The translations under genes and the position numbers were made by a program. The notes beneath the pieces are model-generated. The model had not been told where the DNA came from and searched no databases. It was given only the letters and a program-made list of their open reading frames with translations. 64,000 nucleotides of DNA, taken from NCBI GenBank assembly GCA_943787295.1, contig CALSLW010000001.1, forward strand, positions 124,001 through 188,000, given 5' to 3'. Origin of the DNA: an uncultured Flavobacteriaceae bacterium (GTDB lineage Bacteria > Bacteroidota > Bacteroidia > Flavobacteriales > Flavobacteriaceae). Shown piece after piece: positions 51,263 to 62,016 of this stretch. Positions within the stretch are counted from its first letter, which is position 1. Every line of letters begins with the position of its first letter.

Positions 51263-51811
51263 TTATTCTTCTTCTGTTAAAGCAAAAAAACTAAATCGAC
51301 TGCTGCCATAGATGCGATCTTCATAGCACAAAGGGTGTTCTGACAAATTTAAATGGCTATCGTGTTCAATGACTAAAAGTCCCTCTTTACTGAGCCAATT
51401 ATTGTCTAACAGCTGCGCTGCTATAGTCAATAATTGGTCCTTTGTAAAAGCATAAGGTGGATCTGCAAAGATAAAGTCAAACGTTCCTGCTGGCTGATTC
51501 AAAAAGCGTTCAACAGAATTTTTAATCACTGTAATTGGCATATTAAAAGACTGTGCCGTTTGATCGATAAAATAAACACAGTGTTTGTTTTGATCGACTG
51601 CGGTCAGCTGTTGCACCCCTCTTGAGGCTAATTCAAAAGAAATGTTTCCTGTTCCAGAAAAAAGATCAAGGGTTTTGATTTCGTCCCAGTGGAAGTGATT
51701 GTTTAGAATGTTAAATAGCGCTTCTTTAGCACGGTCTGTGGTAGGACGAACCGGAAGTTGCTTTGGCGCTTTTAAGCGCCTACCTTTAAAAGCTCCAGAG
51801 ATAATTCTCAT
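51263..51811 (-). CDS. rsmD: 16S rRNA (guanine(966)-N(2))-methyltransferase RsmD
   Basis: MRIISGAFKGRRLKAP; RPTTDRAKEALFNIL; DLFSGTGNISFE; FIFADPPY. Confidence 0.93.
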   Translation of the reverse strand: MRIISGAFKGRRLKAPKQLPVRPTTDRAKEALFNILNNHFHWDEIKTLDLFSGTGNISFELASRGVQQLTAVDQNKHCVYFIDQTAQSFNMPITVIKNSVERFLNQPAGTFDFIFADPPYAFTKDQLLTIAAQLLDNNWLSKEGLLVIEHDSHLNLSEHPLCYEDRIYGSSRFSFFALTEEE

Positions 51812-52575
51812 GCTGGAAAAAAAGATTGGAAAAAAGGCGCAGGGTGGTTGGCATCTACTGCTGGAAATTGTGGATCGAGATAATCAATGCTAGCATGAAA
51901 CTCTTGAACCCCTTGATAATATTCGCTATACTTGATATAACGGCCTAAAAAGTAAAGGTTGAATTGATCTGGCTTTAAAAAGAATTGCTCTGTGACATAG
52001 AAGAGATAATACAAAAAATCATCTGCATTTTTGTGAGAGAAAGTATTCTGTACCAGTAATTGTCCACCTTGAAAAAGCATAAGATCAAAATCATCTTTTC
52101 TAAGATGTATGAATAAGTTTTTTTTGGCTTTGCCAAAGGAAAAAGAGGACAACAAAGGCAATAAAGCAGCGCTTAAGTGATTGACTTTTAATGAAGGGTA
52201 AACTTCTTTAAAGAGGCTAATTAGAGTGCTGTTAGTAGGGAAAATGGAGGTTATGTCTAAGCTGTCGAGTGAGCGGTGTTCAAAAGTGCTGTCTGCGGGG
52301 AGATTGACGGCACCTTTAAAATAGTTTACGTTTTGTTGTTCTTCAAATAGGGGAGAAGGGACACAAACCGCTGGTTGATCCATAAAGATTAACTGCACCT
52401 CTTGCTGGGTCAATTGATGGTAATCCAGAAAACTCTTTAGAGATTCTTTAGTAGGGGTCTTTTCCTCTATAGGAAGGAAATGATGTTGATCAAGGGTACA
52501 AAAAGAAAATCCATCCTTGTTCACAAGGATGGATAAGTCATTTATAGTGATTTGCTTATTGTTTAGCTGCATCAA
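51808..52575 (-). CDS. DUF3822 family protein
   Basis: Located between rsmD and a TM protein; KKNLFIHLRKDDFDLMLFQGGQLLVQNTFSHKNADDFLYYLFYVTEQF. Confidence 0.8.
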   Translation of the reverse strand: MMQLNNKQITINDLSILVNKDGFSFCTLDQHHFLPIEEKTPTKESLKSFLDYHQLTQQEVQLIFMDQPAVCVPSPLFEEQQNVNYFKGAVNLPADSTFEHRSLDSLDITSIFPTNSTLISLFKEVYPSLKVNHLSAALLPLLSSFSFGKAKKNLFIHLRKDDFDLMLFQGGQLLVQNTFSHKNADDFLYYLFYVTEQFFLKPDQFNLYFLGRYIKYSEYYQGVQEFHASIDYLDPQFPAVDANHPAPFFQSFFPA

Positions 52576-53206
52576 AAATAGTTGGCCAGTTACCGTTGGT
52601 ACTTACCTCTGTTAGAGAGCCTAATATTAATGCTGGACCGTTAACACCATCAACAGAAATCGTTTCGTTTTCTTGCTTTAGCAAGTCTTCATTTTGATCA
52701 AAAAGCACGATGTTTTTCGCTACTTTAACTTCAAATACTGGTACTTTATAACCGTTTTTATCGATGATTTGAGCTTTGATCTCAAAGGTTTTATCTTCTA
52801 CTCCTTTAATAGGTACAAAAGCCATTTGTTTGTATTCGTCAGATGTTCCAAAGAGAGAATCCTTCACAGGAACAGTTCCTAAAGTATCGATTACAACCAC
52901 TTCTTTTAACATATCAATACGGTAGGTTTTATCGTATTCTAAATAAGAAGAATCTCTTTTCTGGATCAAAGTGAAGATTCCTGTATCAACAAAAGCGACA
53001 AGGCTGTCAAAATTATTGGCAAAAACACCTTTTACATCTTTGTGTGCAATTTGCGCTTTGCGAATATCTTTCAAACGATTAATTACTTGAGCATAACGTT
53101 TGTTTTTAGTTTGGTTAAAGTTGATAGGTCCGTTGATAGAGTCATAAATCTTATAGCTAAAAAATACGATTAATATCCAAAGGACAGCTTGAGCGGCAAT
53201 CTTCAT
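52556..53206 (-). CDS. Conserved hypothetical protein with N-terminal TM
   Basis: 216 aa; overlaps DUF3822 gene start by 20 nt. Confidence 0.6.
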   Translation of the reverse strand: MKIAAQAVLWILIVFFSYKIYDSINGPINFNQTKNKRYAQVINRLKDIRKAQIAHKDVKGVFANNFDSLVAFVDTGIFTLIQKRDSSYLEYDKTYRIDMLKEVVVIDTLGTVPVKDSLFGTSDEYKQMAFVPIKGVEDKTFEIKAQIIDKNGYKVPVFEVKVAKNIVLFDQNEDLLKQENETISVDGVNGPALILGSLTEVSTNGNWPTIFDAAKQ

Positions 53207-53296
53207 TTTAAATTATTTTGTGTCAAACAAAACTACAATTTTTTTTTATTCGGAAAAGGTTTTGAGAAATGATTTATCTTTCAGGCAAAACACTTC

Positions 53297-54727
53297 ATGC
53301 AGGCCAGCGAATTTAACGCTTTATTAATCAAAAAATTCCCGTTTAAACCCACAGCGTCTCAGACCCTATGGATGAATGAAATGACGGAATTTATGTTTTA
53401 CGCAGAATCAAATACCGTTTTTGTATTAAAAGGTTATGCTGGAACGGGGAAATCAACTTCAATTGGGCACTTGGTTCGCTTTTTGCCAAAGATTGACAAG
53501 CGCTCTGTCTTAATGGCTCCTACAGGGCGGGCTGCAAAAGTAATGAGTGGCTATGCTGGAAAGAAAGCCTTTACAATTCACAAGCAAATATATTATACTA
53601 AAAGCGAGGGCGGCAGTGGAATGCAATTCACCCTTAAGCCCAATAAATTTAAAAACACCCTTTTTGTTGTGGACGAGGCCTCTATGATAGGGGATGATCG
53701 ACAAAACACTAAACTCTTTGAAAATGGGTCTCTATTAGGAGATTTGATGCAATATGTCGATGCTGGAACTAATTGTAAATTACTGTTGGTGGGTGATCCA
53801 GCACAGTTGCCGCCAGTGCATTTAAATTTGAGTCCGGCCCTTGATGGGGATTATCTCCTGCATGAATTTAATAAAGAGGTTGTTGAGTGTATACTTGAAG
53901 AAGTGGTGAGACAAAAGCTCAACTCGGGTATTTTGGCGAATGCCACCCATTTGCGATCCTTTTTAGAAGAATCTACTGGAACAGATTTTCAATTTGATGT
54001 AAGCGTTTGTTCAGATGTTGAACGCATGATAGAAGGCAACGCCATCCTTGAAGCACTAGAGGAATCTATTCGAAAGGAAGGTCTAGAAGAAACCGTTTTT
54101 ATCGTTCGCTCTAACAAGCGGGCGAACCTGTACAATCAACAAATTCGGCAGCGCATTTTGTTTTTAGAAGCCGAATTGTCTGTTGGAGATCAATTGATGG
54201 TCGTCAAGAATAATTACTTTTGGCTTGCGCCAGAATCTGCACCGGGCTTTATCGCCAATGGAGATTTGGTTAAAATTTTACGCATTCTTGATCACAAAGA
54301 TATCTATGATTTCCGCTTCGCGAAAGTGGAAGTCGCGATGGTCGATTATCCAGACGAGAAGCCTTTTGAGACCATGCTGTTAATCGATACACTTACTTCA
54401 GAAAGTCCTTCCTTAAGTTTTGAAGAAGGCAATAAGTTGTACCAAGCGGTCAACGAAGATTACAAGCATCTTACCACAAAATACAAACGCTTTATGGCGG
54501 TCAAAAACGACCCCTATTTCAATGCCTTACAGGTCAAGTATTCTTATGCGATTACTTGCCATAAGTCTCAGGGCGGTCAATGGAAAAAGGTTTTTGTAGA
54601 GCAACCTTATTTACCCGATGGGCCCTCTATCGCTTATTTTAGATGGTTATACACTGCGATCACAAGGGCAAAAGAGCAATTGTATTTGATAGGTTTTGGA
54701 AAGGAATACTTTCCTCCAGAGGATTAA
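53297..54727 (+). CDS. ATP-dependent RecD-like DNA helicase/exonuclease
   Basis: FVLKGYAGTGKSTSIGHLV; VLMAPTGRAAKVMSGYAGKKAFTIHKQIY; FVVDEASMIGD; YAITCHKSQGGQWKKVFV. Confidence 0.9.
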   Translation: MQASEFNALLIKKFPFKPTASQTLWMNEMTEFMFYAESNTVFVLKGYAGTGKSTSIGHLVRFLPKIDKRSVLMAPTGRAAKVMSGYAGKKAFTIHKQIYYTKSEGGSGMQFTLKPNKFKNTLFVVDEASMIGDDRQNTKLFENGSLLGDLMQYVDAGTNCKLLLVGDPAQLPPVHLNLSPALDGDYLLHEFNKEVVECILEEVVRQKLNSGILANATHLRSFLEESTGTDFQFDVSVCSDVERMIEGNAILEALEESIRKEGLEETVFIVRSNKRANLYNQQIRQRILFLEAELSVGDQLMVVKNNYFWLAPESAPGFIANGDLVKILRILDHKDIYDFRFAKVEVAMVDYPDEKPFETMLLIDTLTSESPSLSFEEGNKLYQAVNEDYKHLTTKYKRFMAVKNDPYFNALQVKYSYAITCHKSQGGQWKKVFVEQPYLPDGPSIAYFRWLYTAITRAKEQLYLIGFGKEYFPPED

Positions 54728-54792
54728 GATTCCCTTAATTTTCGTCTTATATTTGTGAATCATAAAATTTTCAAAAGCCTAATACCTTCTCT

Positions 54793-55332
54793 ATGTTTCG
54801 ATTAATGGCACAATTTTTAGCCTTTAAAGTGTATAAGTTTTCACTAAAAGGAACTTTCCCTAGGGATAAAAAATATGTGATTGCAGTAGTGCCCCATACC
54901 AGTAATTGGGATTTTGTGATTGCCATAGGCGTGCGTACTTATCTAAAAGAACCCATACATTTTGTGGGAAAAAAAGAACTGTTTACCCCCTTTACCTCTT
55001 GGTTTTTTAAAGGCTTAGGCGGCATGCCGCTCAACCGAAAGAAAAACGAAAAAGTGGTCGATGCCATCGCTCGAATGTATGGAGAAGAAGACATATTTCG
55101 CATGGCCATCGCTCCAGAAGGCACCCGTAAAAAAGTAGACGAATGGAAAACCGGTTTTTATTATATCGCCGAAAAAGCTGGCGTCCCCATTTTACCGATC
55201 GCCTTTGATTGGCAAAACCGCGAGATGATTTTTCATCCACTGTTTACCCCCACAGGAGATAGGGAGAAAGATTTTGTTTATTTAAAGTCGCTATTTAAAG
55301 GCGTTGTAGGAAAAGTACCTGAATACTCTTAG
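54793..55332 (+). CDS. 1-acyl-sn-glycerol-3-phosphate acyltransferase family
   Basis: VVPHTSNWDFVIAIG; GGMPLNRKK; IAPEGTRKKVDEWKTGFYYIA. Confidence 0.88.
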   Translation: MFRLMAQFLAFKVYKFSLKGTFPRDKKYVIAVVPHTSNWDFVIAIGVRTYLKEPIHFVGKKELFTPFTSWFFKGLGGMPLNRKKNEKVVDAIARMYGEEDIFRMAIAPEGTRKKVDEWKTGFYYIAEKAGVPILPIAFDWQNREMIFHPLFTPTGDREKDFVYLKSLFKGVVGKVPEYS

Positions 55333-55334
55333 GT

Positions 55335-56078
55335 TTATTCGCTGGTATCCATATTGTGGTAGACATTTTGTACATCGTCGTCTTCCTCAATTTTTTCAAT
55401 AAGTTTTTCGACCTCTTCTACTTGTTCAGCACTAAGCTTTGTCAAGGTTTGTGGGATGCGTTCAAAACCAGAAGACAAGATGTCAAATTCGCGATTTTCT
55501 AGTTCTTTTTGAATGCTGCCAAAGTTTTCAAAAGGGCCATAGAGTAAGATCCCATCTTCATCAGCGAAAACTTCTTCTACCCCAAAATCGATAAACTCTA
55601 GTTCTAACTCTTCTGGATCAATCCCTTCTGGATTAATGCGAAAGTTACAAGTGCGATCAAACATAAATTCTACTGAACCAGAAGTCCCTAAGTTCCCATT
55701 TGCTTTATTAAAATAGCTGCGAACATTGGCTACAGTACGGTTATTGTTATCTGTTGCGGTTTCAACTAATATCGCTATGCCATAAGGGGCATAGCCTTCA
55801 AATAAAACTTCTTTATAATTCTCTGTATTCTTGTCAGAGGCTTTTTTAATGGCACGCTCAACATTGTCTTTGGGCATGTTAGCCGCTTTAGCATTTTGAA
55901 TTACCGCACGCAGACGAGCGTTATTATCTGGATCTGGTCCACCTTCTTTAACAGCCATGACAATGTCTTTGCCAATACGAGTAAAGGTTTTTGCCATCGC
56001 AGACCAACGCTTCATTTTTCGTGCTTTTCTAAATTCAAAGGCTCTTCCCATTTGTAGTGTTTTTTTGAAGTGGAACAA
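55335..56078 (-). CDS. yebC: YebC/PmpR family protein
   Basis: MGRAFEFRKARKMKRWSAMAKTFTRIGKDI; FEGYAPYGIAILVETATDNNNRT. Confidence 0.93.
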   Translation of the reverse strand: MFHFKKTLQMGRAFEFRKARKMKRWSAMAKTFTRIGKDIVMAVKEGGPDPDNNARLRAVIQNAKAANMPKDNVERAIKKASDKNTENYKEVLFEGYAPYGIAILVETATDNNNRTVANVRSYFNKANGNLGTSGSVEFMFDRTCNFRINPEGIDPEELELEFIDFGVEEVFADEDGILLYGPFENFGSIQKELENREFDILSSGFERIPQTLTKLSAEQVEEVEKLIEKIEEDDDVQNVYHNMDTSE

Positions 56079-56173
56079 AGATAAAAAACTTTAGGAAGTA
56101 GCTGAAGGGAATAAGAGCAGCCTTAACTATTTCTTCTGGATGGGTAAATTACCCAAAATATCACATGGATAGT

Positions 56174-57001
56174 TTAATCATTATCGGCTAGTGCGATATG
56201 AGAATCGTCAAGAATCTCTTCGCAGCTGGGAAGCAGGTGAGGAGGAAGTTTGTTCTCTTTAGGGAGCACTGCGATATAGCGCATATCGTTTGTAGTAAAA
56301 ACTTGTTTAAAGATCATTTTATCCCAGCCCCTTTTAGCCGCTAGGCGTTTATGGAAATCATAATGGGTGATTAAATCTTTTGTTCCCAAATGGAAAACAC
56401 CTGTTAATTGCTGGTTGATGATATAGTGAACTTGCTGGCACAACTTTCGATCACTATTGAGATTAATGATGGTATTGGGAAACACTTCGATGGGTTCGTT
56501 ATGCCCCATTTTTTCTTCCATTTCTTTAATTCTAGGCGAATGTAAACCAAAAATCATAGGCAAGCGCGCAATGACATATTTACTTGGGGCAAGTCGCATA
56601 ATGTCATTTTCGATTTTGATTTTTAAACGCCCATAGACACTTTCTGATAAGGTTTTGTCAAATTCATACGAGGGGTAATTATGAAAGGCATCATAGACAT
56701 TTGAAGAGGAGAGAAACATCAAACGGCAATCAAAGTATTTGCAGTGCTCAATAAGTTGTTGATGCAGGTCTATTTGATCGTCAAAAGGACCACGAACGGC
56801 AGAGATGATCAACCTTGGTTTAACTTTTTTTAAAACCTCATTGACATCTTCTTGAGTATGATCAAAGTGATAAAAGTGTTGATTCTTTTTGAATTGCTTA
56901 CTTGAATAATAAGTCGCATAGGTATTGAAATAGGGGCTGAGTTCTCTATAGAGCGCATTGCCGATAAACCCACTGCCACCTAAAATTAAAATGCGTTTCA
57001 A
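56174..57001 (-). CDS. NAD(P)-dependent sugar epimerase/reductase (RmlD-like)
   Basis: ILILGGSGFIGNALYREL; LSSSNVYD. Confidence 0.8.
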   Translation of the reverse strand: MKRILILGGSGFIGNALYRELSPYFNTYATYYSSKQFKKNQHFYHFDHTQEDVNEVLKKVKPRLIISAVRGPFDDQIDLHQQLIEHCKYFDCRLMFLSSSNVYDAFHNYPSYEFDKTLSESVYGRLKIKIENDIMRLAPSKYVIARLPMIFGLHSPRIKEMEEKMGHNEPIEVFPNTIINLNSDRKLCQQVHYIINQQLTGVFHLGTKDLITHYDFHKRLAAKRGWDKMIFKQVFTTNDMRYIAVLPKENKLPPHLLPSCEEILDDSHIALADND

Positions 57002-57007
57002 ACTATG

Positions 57008-58105
57008 CTATTTTTGAGGAGTATAAAAGGGTAATTTAACCACCTTAGCGGCAAGAACTTTATTGCGTACTTGTATATGAATGCTTGTTCCAGGGATCGC
57101 TTTTGCGGTAGGTACATAGCCTAGTCCAATCGCTTTGTTTAAGGAAGGGGATTGCGTTCCAGAGGTTACCTGACCAATCACTGTCCCCTCTTTTGTAACG
57201 ATATCATGTCCTGTTCTAGGAATTCCACGATCGATTAATTCAAAGCCAACCAATTTATCTTTTGTTCCTTTTTCTTTTTGTTCGTTGATGCTTTCTGCGT
57301 TGACAAAAGCAGTAGCGGGACGTGTGACCCAGCCTAGACCTGCAGCGATAGGTGAACTGCTGTCATTGATTTCGTTTCCGTATAAACAGTAGCCCATTTC
57401 TAAACGCAGGGTGTCTCTAGCCGCTAAACCGATGGCTTGCACCCCAAAGGTTGCTCCCACCTTAAAAATCGCTTCCCATAACTGGGCGACCACATCATTC
57501 TTACAGTAAATTTCTACTCCGCCAGAACCAGTATAGCCTGTTGTGGCAACAATAATATTTTCTAACCCTGCAAAAGTAGTGGTGGTGTGACCATAAAAAG
57601 GTAGACTGGCTAAATCGAAGTCGGTTAATTCTTGCATAGCTTCAATGGCTTTTGGGCCTTGAACGGCCAAAAGGGAATAGTCCTCTGAAGCATTGGTAAG
57701 TTTTGCCTTAAAACTACTGTTGAGGGCGCTAATCCATGCCCAATCTTTATCGATATTTGAGGCATTGACTACTAAAAGGTATTTTTCCACGGCTAATTGA
57801 TAAACAATTAAATCATCAACAATTCCCCCTTCTTTATTAGGGAAATAATTGTACTGCGCTTTTCCAGGGACAAGTTTGCTTATATCATTACTACAAGCGT
57901 GTTGTAATAAAGCTAAGGCAGCGGGTCCTTCTACAAAAAACTCGCCCATGTGTGAAACATCAAAAACACCTAATTTTTCTCTAACACAGTGATGTTCTTC
58001 TTTAATGCTACTATAACTCACCGGCATTTCAAATCCTCCAAAAGCAACCATTTTTGCCCCCAGAGAATGATGAAGTTGATTCAATACAGTTTTTTTCATA
58101 GTCAT
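57008..58105 (-). CDS. gcvT: Aminomethyltransferase (glycine cleavage T protein)
   Basis: [64 protein letters not shown]. Confidence 0.95.
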   Translation of the reverse strand: MTMKKTVLNQLHHSLGAKMVAFGGFEMPVSYSSIKEEHHCVREKLGVFDVSHMGEFFVEGPAALALLQHACSNDISKLVPGKAQYNYFPNKEGGIVDDLIVYQLAVEKYLLVVNASNIDKDWAWISALNSSFKAKLTNASEDYSLLAVQGPKAIEAMQELTDFDLASLPFYGHTTTTFAGLENIIVATTGYTGSGGVEIYCKNDVVAQLWEAIFKVGATFGVQAIGLAARDTLRLEMGYCLYGNEINDSSSPIAAGLGWVTRPATAFVNAESINEQKEKGTKDKLVGFELIDRGIPRTGHDIVTKEGTVIGQVTSGTQSPSLNKAIGLGYVPTAKAIPGTSIHIQVRNKVLAAKVVKLPFYTPQK

Positions 58106-58178
58106 TTATTTAAAAGCACTAAATTGGTCGCTAAATTAGCTATTTTAAGACTGCTTTTTTTGATTAAATACAATACTT

Positions 58179-59798
58179 ATGCACAAATACAGCCTTCTTT
58201 TTTACGTTTTATTACTCTTTAATTCCTTTCAATTATTAGGGCAAGCCAAAGTTCCTTCAGAAGAATCTTTAGCCTTTCATCAAAGTAGGAGAGATGCTTT
58301 AAGGGAAAAATTACCGCCCAATAGTGTTGCTGTTGTTTTTTCAAATCCTACTAGAAATCGGGCAAACGATGTGGACTATGTCTATCATCAAGACCCAAAC
58401 TTTTTCTATCTAACAGGATGGCGTGAACCTCAATCCGTTTTATTGGTTTATTCTTCAGATCAACAAGATGATAAAGGAGCTTTTAAAGAGAAGATATACA
58501 TCCAAGAGCGCGATGCCAGTGCAGAACAATGGAATGGTTACCGTTTAGGCGTAGAAGGTGCCCAAAAGATGGGATTTGACCGTGTAGCTTTACGCAGTGA
58601 TTTTGTGCAAAATCCGCCTAGTTTTGAAGCTTTTGATGAAGTCTTGATTGTTGATTTTCAAAACGATGAACGCGATTTAGCTGGTGATCCATATGATTTA
58701 TACCAATTGAAAAAGACCTTTAAGAAGGCTATCAATTTCCCAGCAGATTTTAAGCGCGTTCAATATCAAATTCAACAATCTATTCGCACGGTAACGCCAG
58801 AAAATTTTGCCCGTTTAAAAAGCTATGTTGAGTGGCAAATAGGGAGAGACGCCAGTCTTTTAGAAGATCAAATTATCAAAGATTTTGTTGCCTTAGAAAC
58901 CCTTGAAGTGCCGGCAGATCTTAAAATGCAAACCGCCTTTGTACTAAAAGATTACATCTTTGATGTTGAAAAATTAGAACAAATCATGGGAGACCTTCGC
59001 GAAGTAAAAGCTCCATTTGAGTTAAAACAACTAAAACGAGCGATTGAGATTTCTGCCATTGGTCAAGTGGAAGTGATGAAGGCTTTACACCCAGAGATGT
59101 CAGAAAGAGAAGTGCAGGGGATTCACGAATATGTCTTTAAAAAATATGGCGCTGCCTATGAGGGGTATCCATCGATCGTAGGGGCAGGAAACAATGCTTG
59201 TGTTTTGCACTATATCGAAAACAGTGACAACCCATCAGAAACAGATTTGATGTTGATGGATTTAGGAGCAGAGTATGAAGGTTATACCGCAGATGTTACC
59301 CGTACCTTACCGGTCAAAGGAACCTTTACAGAAGAACAGCGTTTGCTTTATCAAATTGTTTATGATGCACAAGAGGCAGGGATTGCTAAATCTGTCATTG
59401 GTGCTACAACCAGAGAGGTGACAAAAATCACCCAAGAAGTAGTAACCAAAGGTTTAATGGATTTAGACATCATCACAGAGGCCAGCGAATTTAGACGCTA
59501 TTACCCTCACGGTGCAGCACACCATATAGGATTAGATGTTCACGATTTAAGCAATTATGGTCCATTACCAGAAAATTCAATTATAACAGTAGAGCCAGGG
59601 ATTTATATCCCTAAGAATAGCCCTTGCGATCCTAAATGGTGGGGTATAGGGATTCGAATTGAAGATGATATCTTGATTACAAAAGAAGGGCCAGTCAATC
59701 TTTCTGCAGGAGCGCCTAGAGCGTGGGATGAGATTGAAACTATGATGGCACAACCCAGTCCGTTAGACAGTTTTAGTTTACCTGAATTGTCGAATTAA
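58179..59798 (+). CDS. Xaa-Pro aminopeptidase (aminopeptidase P), secreted
   Basis: DVDYVYHQDPNFFYLTG; MDLGAEYEGYTADVTRTLPV; HGAAHHIGLDVHD. Confidence 0.92.
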   Translation: MHKYSLLFYVLLLFNSFQLLGQAKVPSEESLAFHQSRRDALREKLPPNSVAVVFSNPTRNRANDVDYVYHQDPNFFYLTGWREPQSVLLVYSSDQQDDKGAFKEKIYIQERDASAEQWNGYRLGVEGAQKMGFDRVALRSDFVQNPPSFEAFDEVLIVDFQNDERDLAGDPYDLYQLKKTFKKAINFPADFKRVQYQIQQSIRTVTPENFARLKSYVEWQIGRDASLLEDQIIKDFVALETLEVPADLKMQTAFVLKDYIFDVEKLEQIMGDLREVKAPFELKQLKRAIEISAIGQVEVMKALHPEMSEREVQGIHEYVFKKYGAAYEGYPSIVGAGNNACVLHYIENSDNPSETDLMLMDLGAEYEGYTADVTRTLPVKGTFTEEQRLLYQIVYDAQEAGIAKSVIGATTREVTKITQEVVTKGLMDLDIITEASEFRRYYPHGAAHHIGLDVHDLSNYGPLPENSIITVEPGIYIPKNSPCDPKWWGIGIRIEDDILITKEGPVNLSAGAPRAWDEIETMMAQPSPLDSFSLPELSN

Positions 59799-61090
59799 GA
59801 CAGTAAATAAGATTTTAGCTCGGCATAATTTTTAATCCCAATACTCTTCTTCTCTTTGTCGAGGAGGGATTGAATGCGCTCTGGCATGGGAACTTCCATT
59901 TCTAAGGTTTCTTCCACCGTATCTAAAAACTTTATGGGGTGAGCAGTTTCTAAGAAGACTCCGTATTTTTCTGGATGTTGTTTTAAATAATCCTTTAAGC
60001 CTAAATAGCCCACTGCTCCGTGGGGATCAGCGATATAGCTAGAAGTGTTATAGATTTCTTTCATGGCTTTGCGGGTAGTATCGTCTGTAAAGCGATAGCC
60101 ACTAAGATGATCTTTTAATTGGGTAAAATTATTTCCATAAATCTTTTGGATACGCACAAAATTACTAGGATCCCCTACATCCATCGCATTAGAAATGGTG
60201 GGAGTCGTTTTAACTGCAGCATATTCTCCAGTTTCAAGATAAGTGGGCACGGCATCGTTAATATTTGTCGCAGCAATAAAATGATCAATGGGTAAACCCA
60301 TGTTTTGTCCCATCATCCCTGCGCAAATGTTCCCAAAGTTTCCACTAGGAACAGAAAAGACAAAAGGTTGCTTGCGTTCGGCTAATTGACGGTAAGCAAT
60401 AAAGTAATAGAGCATTTGCGGTAACCAGCGTGCTACATTGATCGAATTCGCCGAAGTAAGTTTTCTCGTGGTTGTAATTTCTTTGTCTAGAAACGCAGTT
60501 TTGACCATGTCTTGACAATCGTCAAAAACCCCATCTACTTCTAAGGCTGTGATATTTTGTCCCAGGGTAGTCAATTGTTGTTCCTGTACTTTACTCACTT
60601 TACCTTTTGGATAAAGAATGACCACATCGATCCCTTCAACGCCTAAAAATCCGTTAGCAACCGCTCCACCTGTATCCCCAGAAGTGGCGACAAGGACAGT
60701 GACTTTTTGGTCAGATTTTTGGCTATTAAAATAGCCTAAGGATTGTGCCATAAAACGTGCTCCCACATCTTTAAAGGCTAGGGTAGGACCGTGAAAGAGT
60801 TCTAAACTTCCTATGTTTTCAGTCACTGGGACAACTGGAAAATCAAAGTCTAAGGTGTTTTTTAAGATCTCTTCTAAAACTGCTTTGGGGATTTCATCCC
60901 CTACAAAAGGTGCCATAGCAGTATACGCTATTTCAGGAATGCTCAATTGAGGTAATTCCTTAATAAATGCGGCAGCAAGTTGTGGTATTTCTTCTGGGAA
61001 ATAAAGGCCACGGTCTGGTGCAATACCATTGACGACTGCATTAGCAAAGCTTGTTTTTTCTTTTGGATTACTTAAACTGTAGTATTTCAT
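59795..61090 (-). CDS. thrC: Threonine synthase
   Basis: ELFHGPTLAFKDVGARFMAQ; VATSGDTGGAVANGF. Confidence 0.95.
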   Translation of the reverse strand: MKYYSLSNPKEKTSFANAVVNGIAPDRGLYFPEEIPQLAAAFIKELPQLSIPEIAYTAMAPFVGDEIPKAVLEEILKNTLDFDFPVVPVTENIGSLELFHGPTLAFKDVGARFMAQSLGYFNSQKSDQKVTVLVATSGDTGGAVANGFLGVEGIDVVILYPKGKVSKVQEQQLTTLGQNITALEVDGVFDDCQDMVKTAFLDKEITTTRKLTSANSINVARWLPQMLYYFIAYRQLAERKQPFVFSVPSGNFGNICAGMMGQNMGLPIDHFIAATNINDAVPTYLETGEYAAVKTTPTISNAMDVGDPSNFVRIQKIYGNNFTQLKDHLSGYRFTDDTTRKAMKEIYNTSSYIADPHGAVGYLGLKDYLKQHPEKYGVFLETAHPIKFLDTVEETLEMEVPMPERIQSLLDKEKKSIGIKNYAELKSYLLS

Positions 61091-62016
61091 TAGGGGGTAA
61101 TAAGTTGAACACCTTTTTTATTGATAGGAGAAACAAATGTATCAAATTCAATGCCTACTGGACTAAAGCTGTCGATCAATGCTTGTCTTACCTTTTCTGC
61201 GGTTGCTTGTCCTTTTGAGAGATTAAAAATTGACGGTCCAGACCCTGATATTCCAGAACCTAAAGCTCCAGCTGCAATAGCGGCTTCTTTCATTTCTTTA
61301 AAATGAGGAATTAGCGCAGAGCGTTCTGGTTCAATCACAACATCGACTAATGAGCGCGACATAAGATCGTAATCATCCATAAATAAAGCGCTTACAAGTG
61401 CAGCGAGATTACCCCACTGTTGGATTCCTTTTTCTAGTGAGATAGTTCTTTTCAGGACAGAGCGTGCATCTGCTGTGCGCAATTCAATTTTAGGATGTAT
61501 GATTGTAGCATAAAGCTCTTGTGGAGAAGGTAATGAAATAACATCTGGTTTTTGTCCACAGCGCACTAGTGTAAACCCACCTAAAAGTGCAGGAGAAACA
61601 TTGTCAGCATGAGCTGTTCCGCTGGCTAACTCTTCGCCTTTCATGGCAAATTCAATCAATTGATTGCGGGTAAAAGGTTCTCCTAACAAGGCATTAATGC
61701 CAAAGACTGCACCAGCAGAACTTGCGGCACTACTGCCAATCCCGCTGCCTGCTTTGATGCCTTTGTAAATTTCGATTTCGAAACCAAAATCACAAGGGTG
61801 TTTTTCTAATAAAGCTTCTGCTGCGACTCCAGCCACATTTTCTTTTGTCGCTAAAGGGAGTTTTTGTCCTTCAATCTTTGTGATACGCACCCCGGGTTGG
61901 GTGGATTTTCGTACAATAATTTCATCTCCAACCTTGTCAAGGCAAAAGCCTAAAACATCAAAGCCACAAGAAACATTAGCGACTGTAGCGGGAGCAAATA
62001 CTTTAACTGACTCCAT
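61090..62016 (-). CDS. thrB: Homoserine kinase
   Basis: VFAPATVANVSCGFDVLGF; KAGSGIGSSAASSAGAVFG. Confidence 0.95.
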   Translation of the reverse strand: MESVKVFAPATVANVSCGFDVLGFCLDKVGDEIIVRKSTQPGVRITKIEGQKLPLATKENVAGVAAEALLEKHPCDFGFEIEIYKGIKAGSGIGSSAASSAGAVFGINALLGEPFTRNQLIEFAMKGEELASGTAHADNVSPALLGGFTLVRCGQKPDVISLPSPQELYATIIHPKIELRTADARSVLKRTISLEKGIQQWGNLAALVSALFMDDYDLMSRSLVDVVIEPERSALIPHFKEMKEAAIAAGALGSGISGSGPSIFNLSKGQATAEKVRQALIDSFSPVGIEFDTFVSPINKKGVQLITP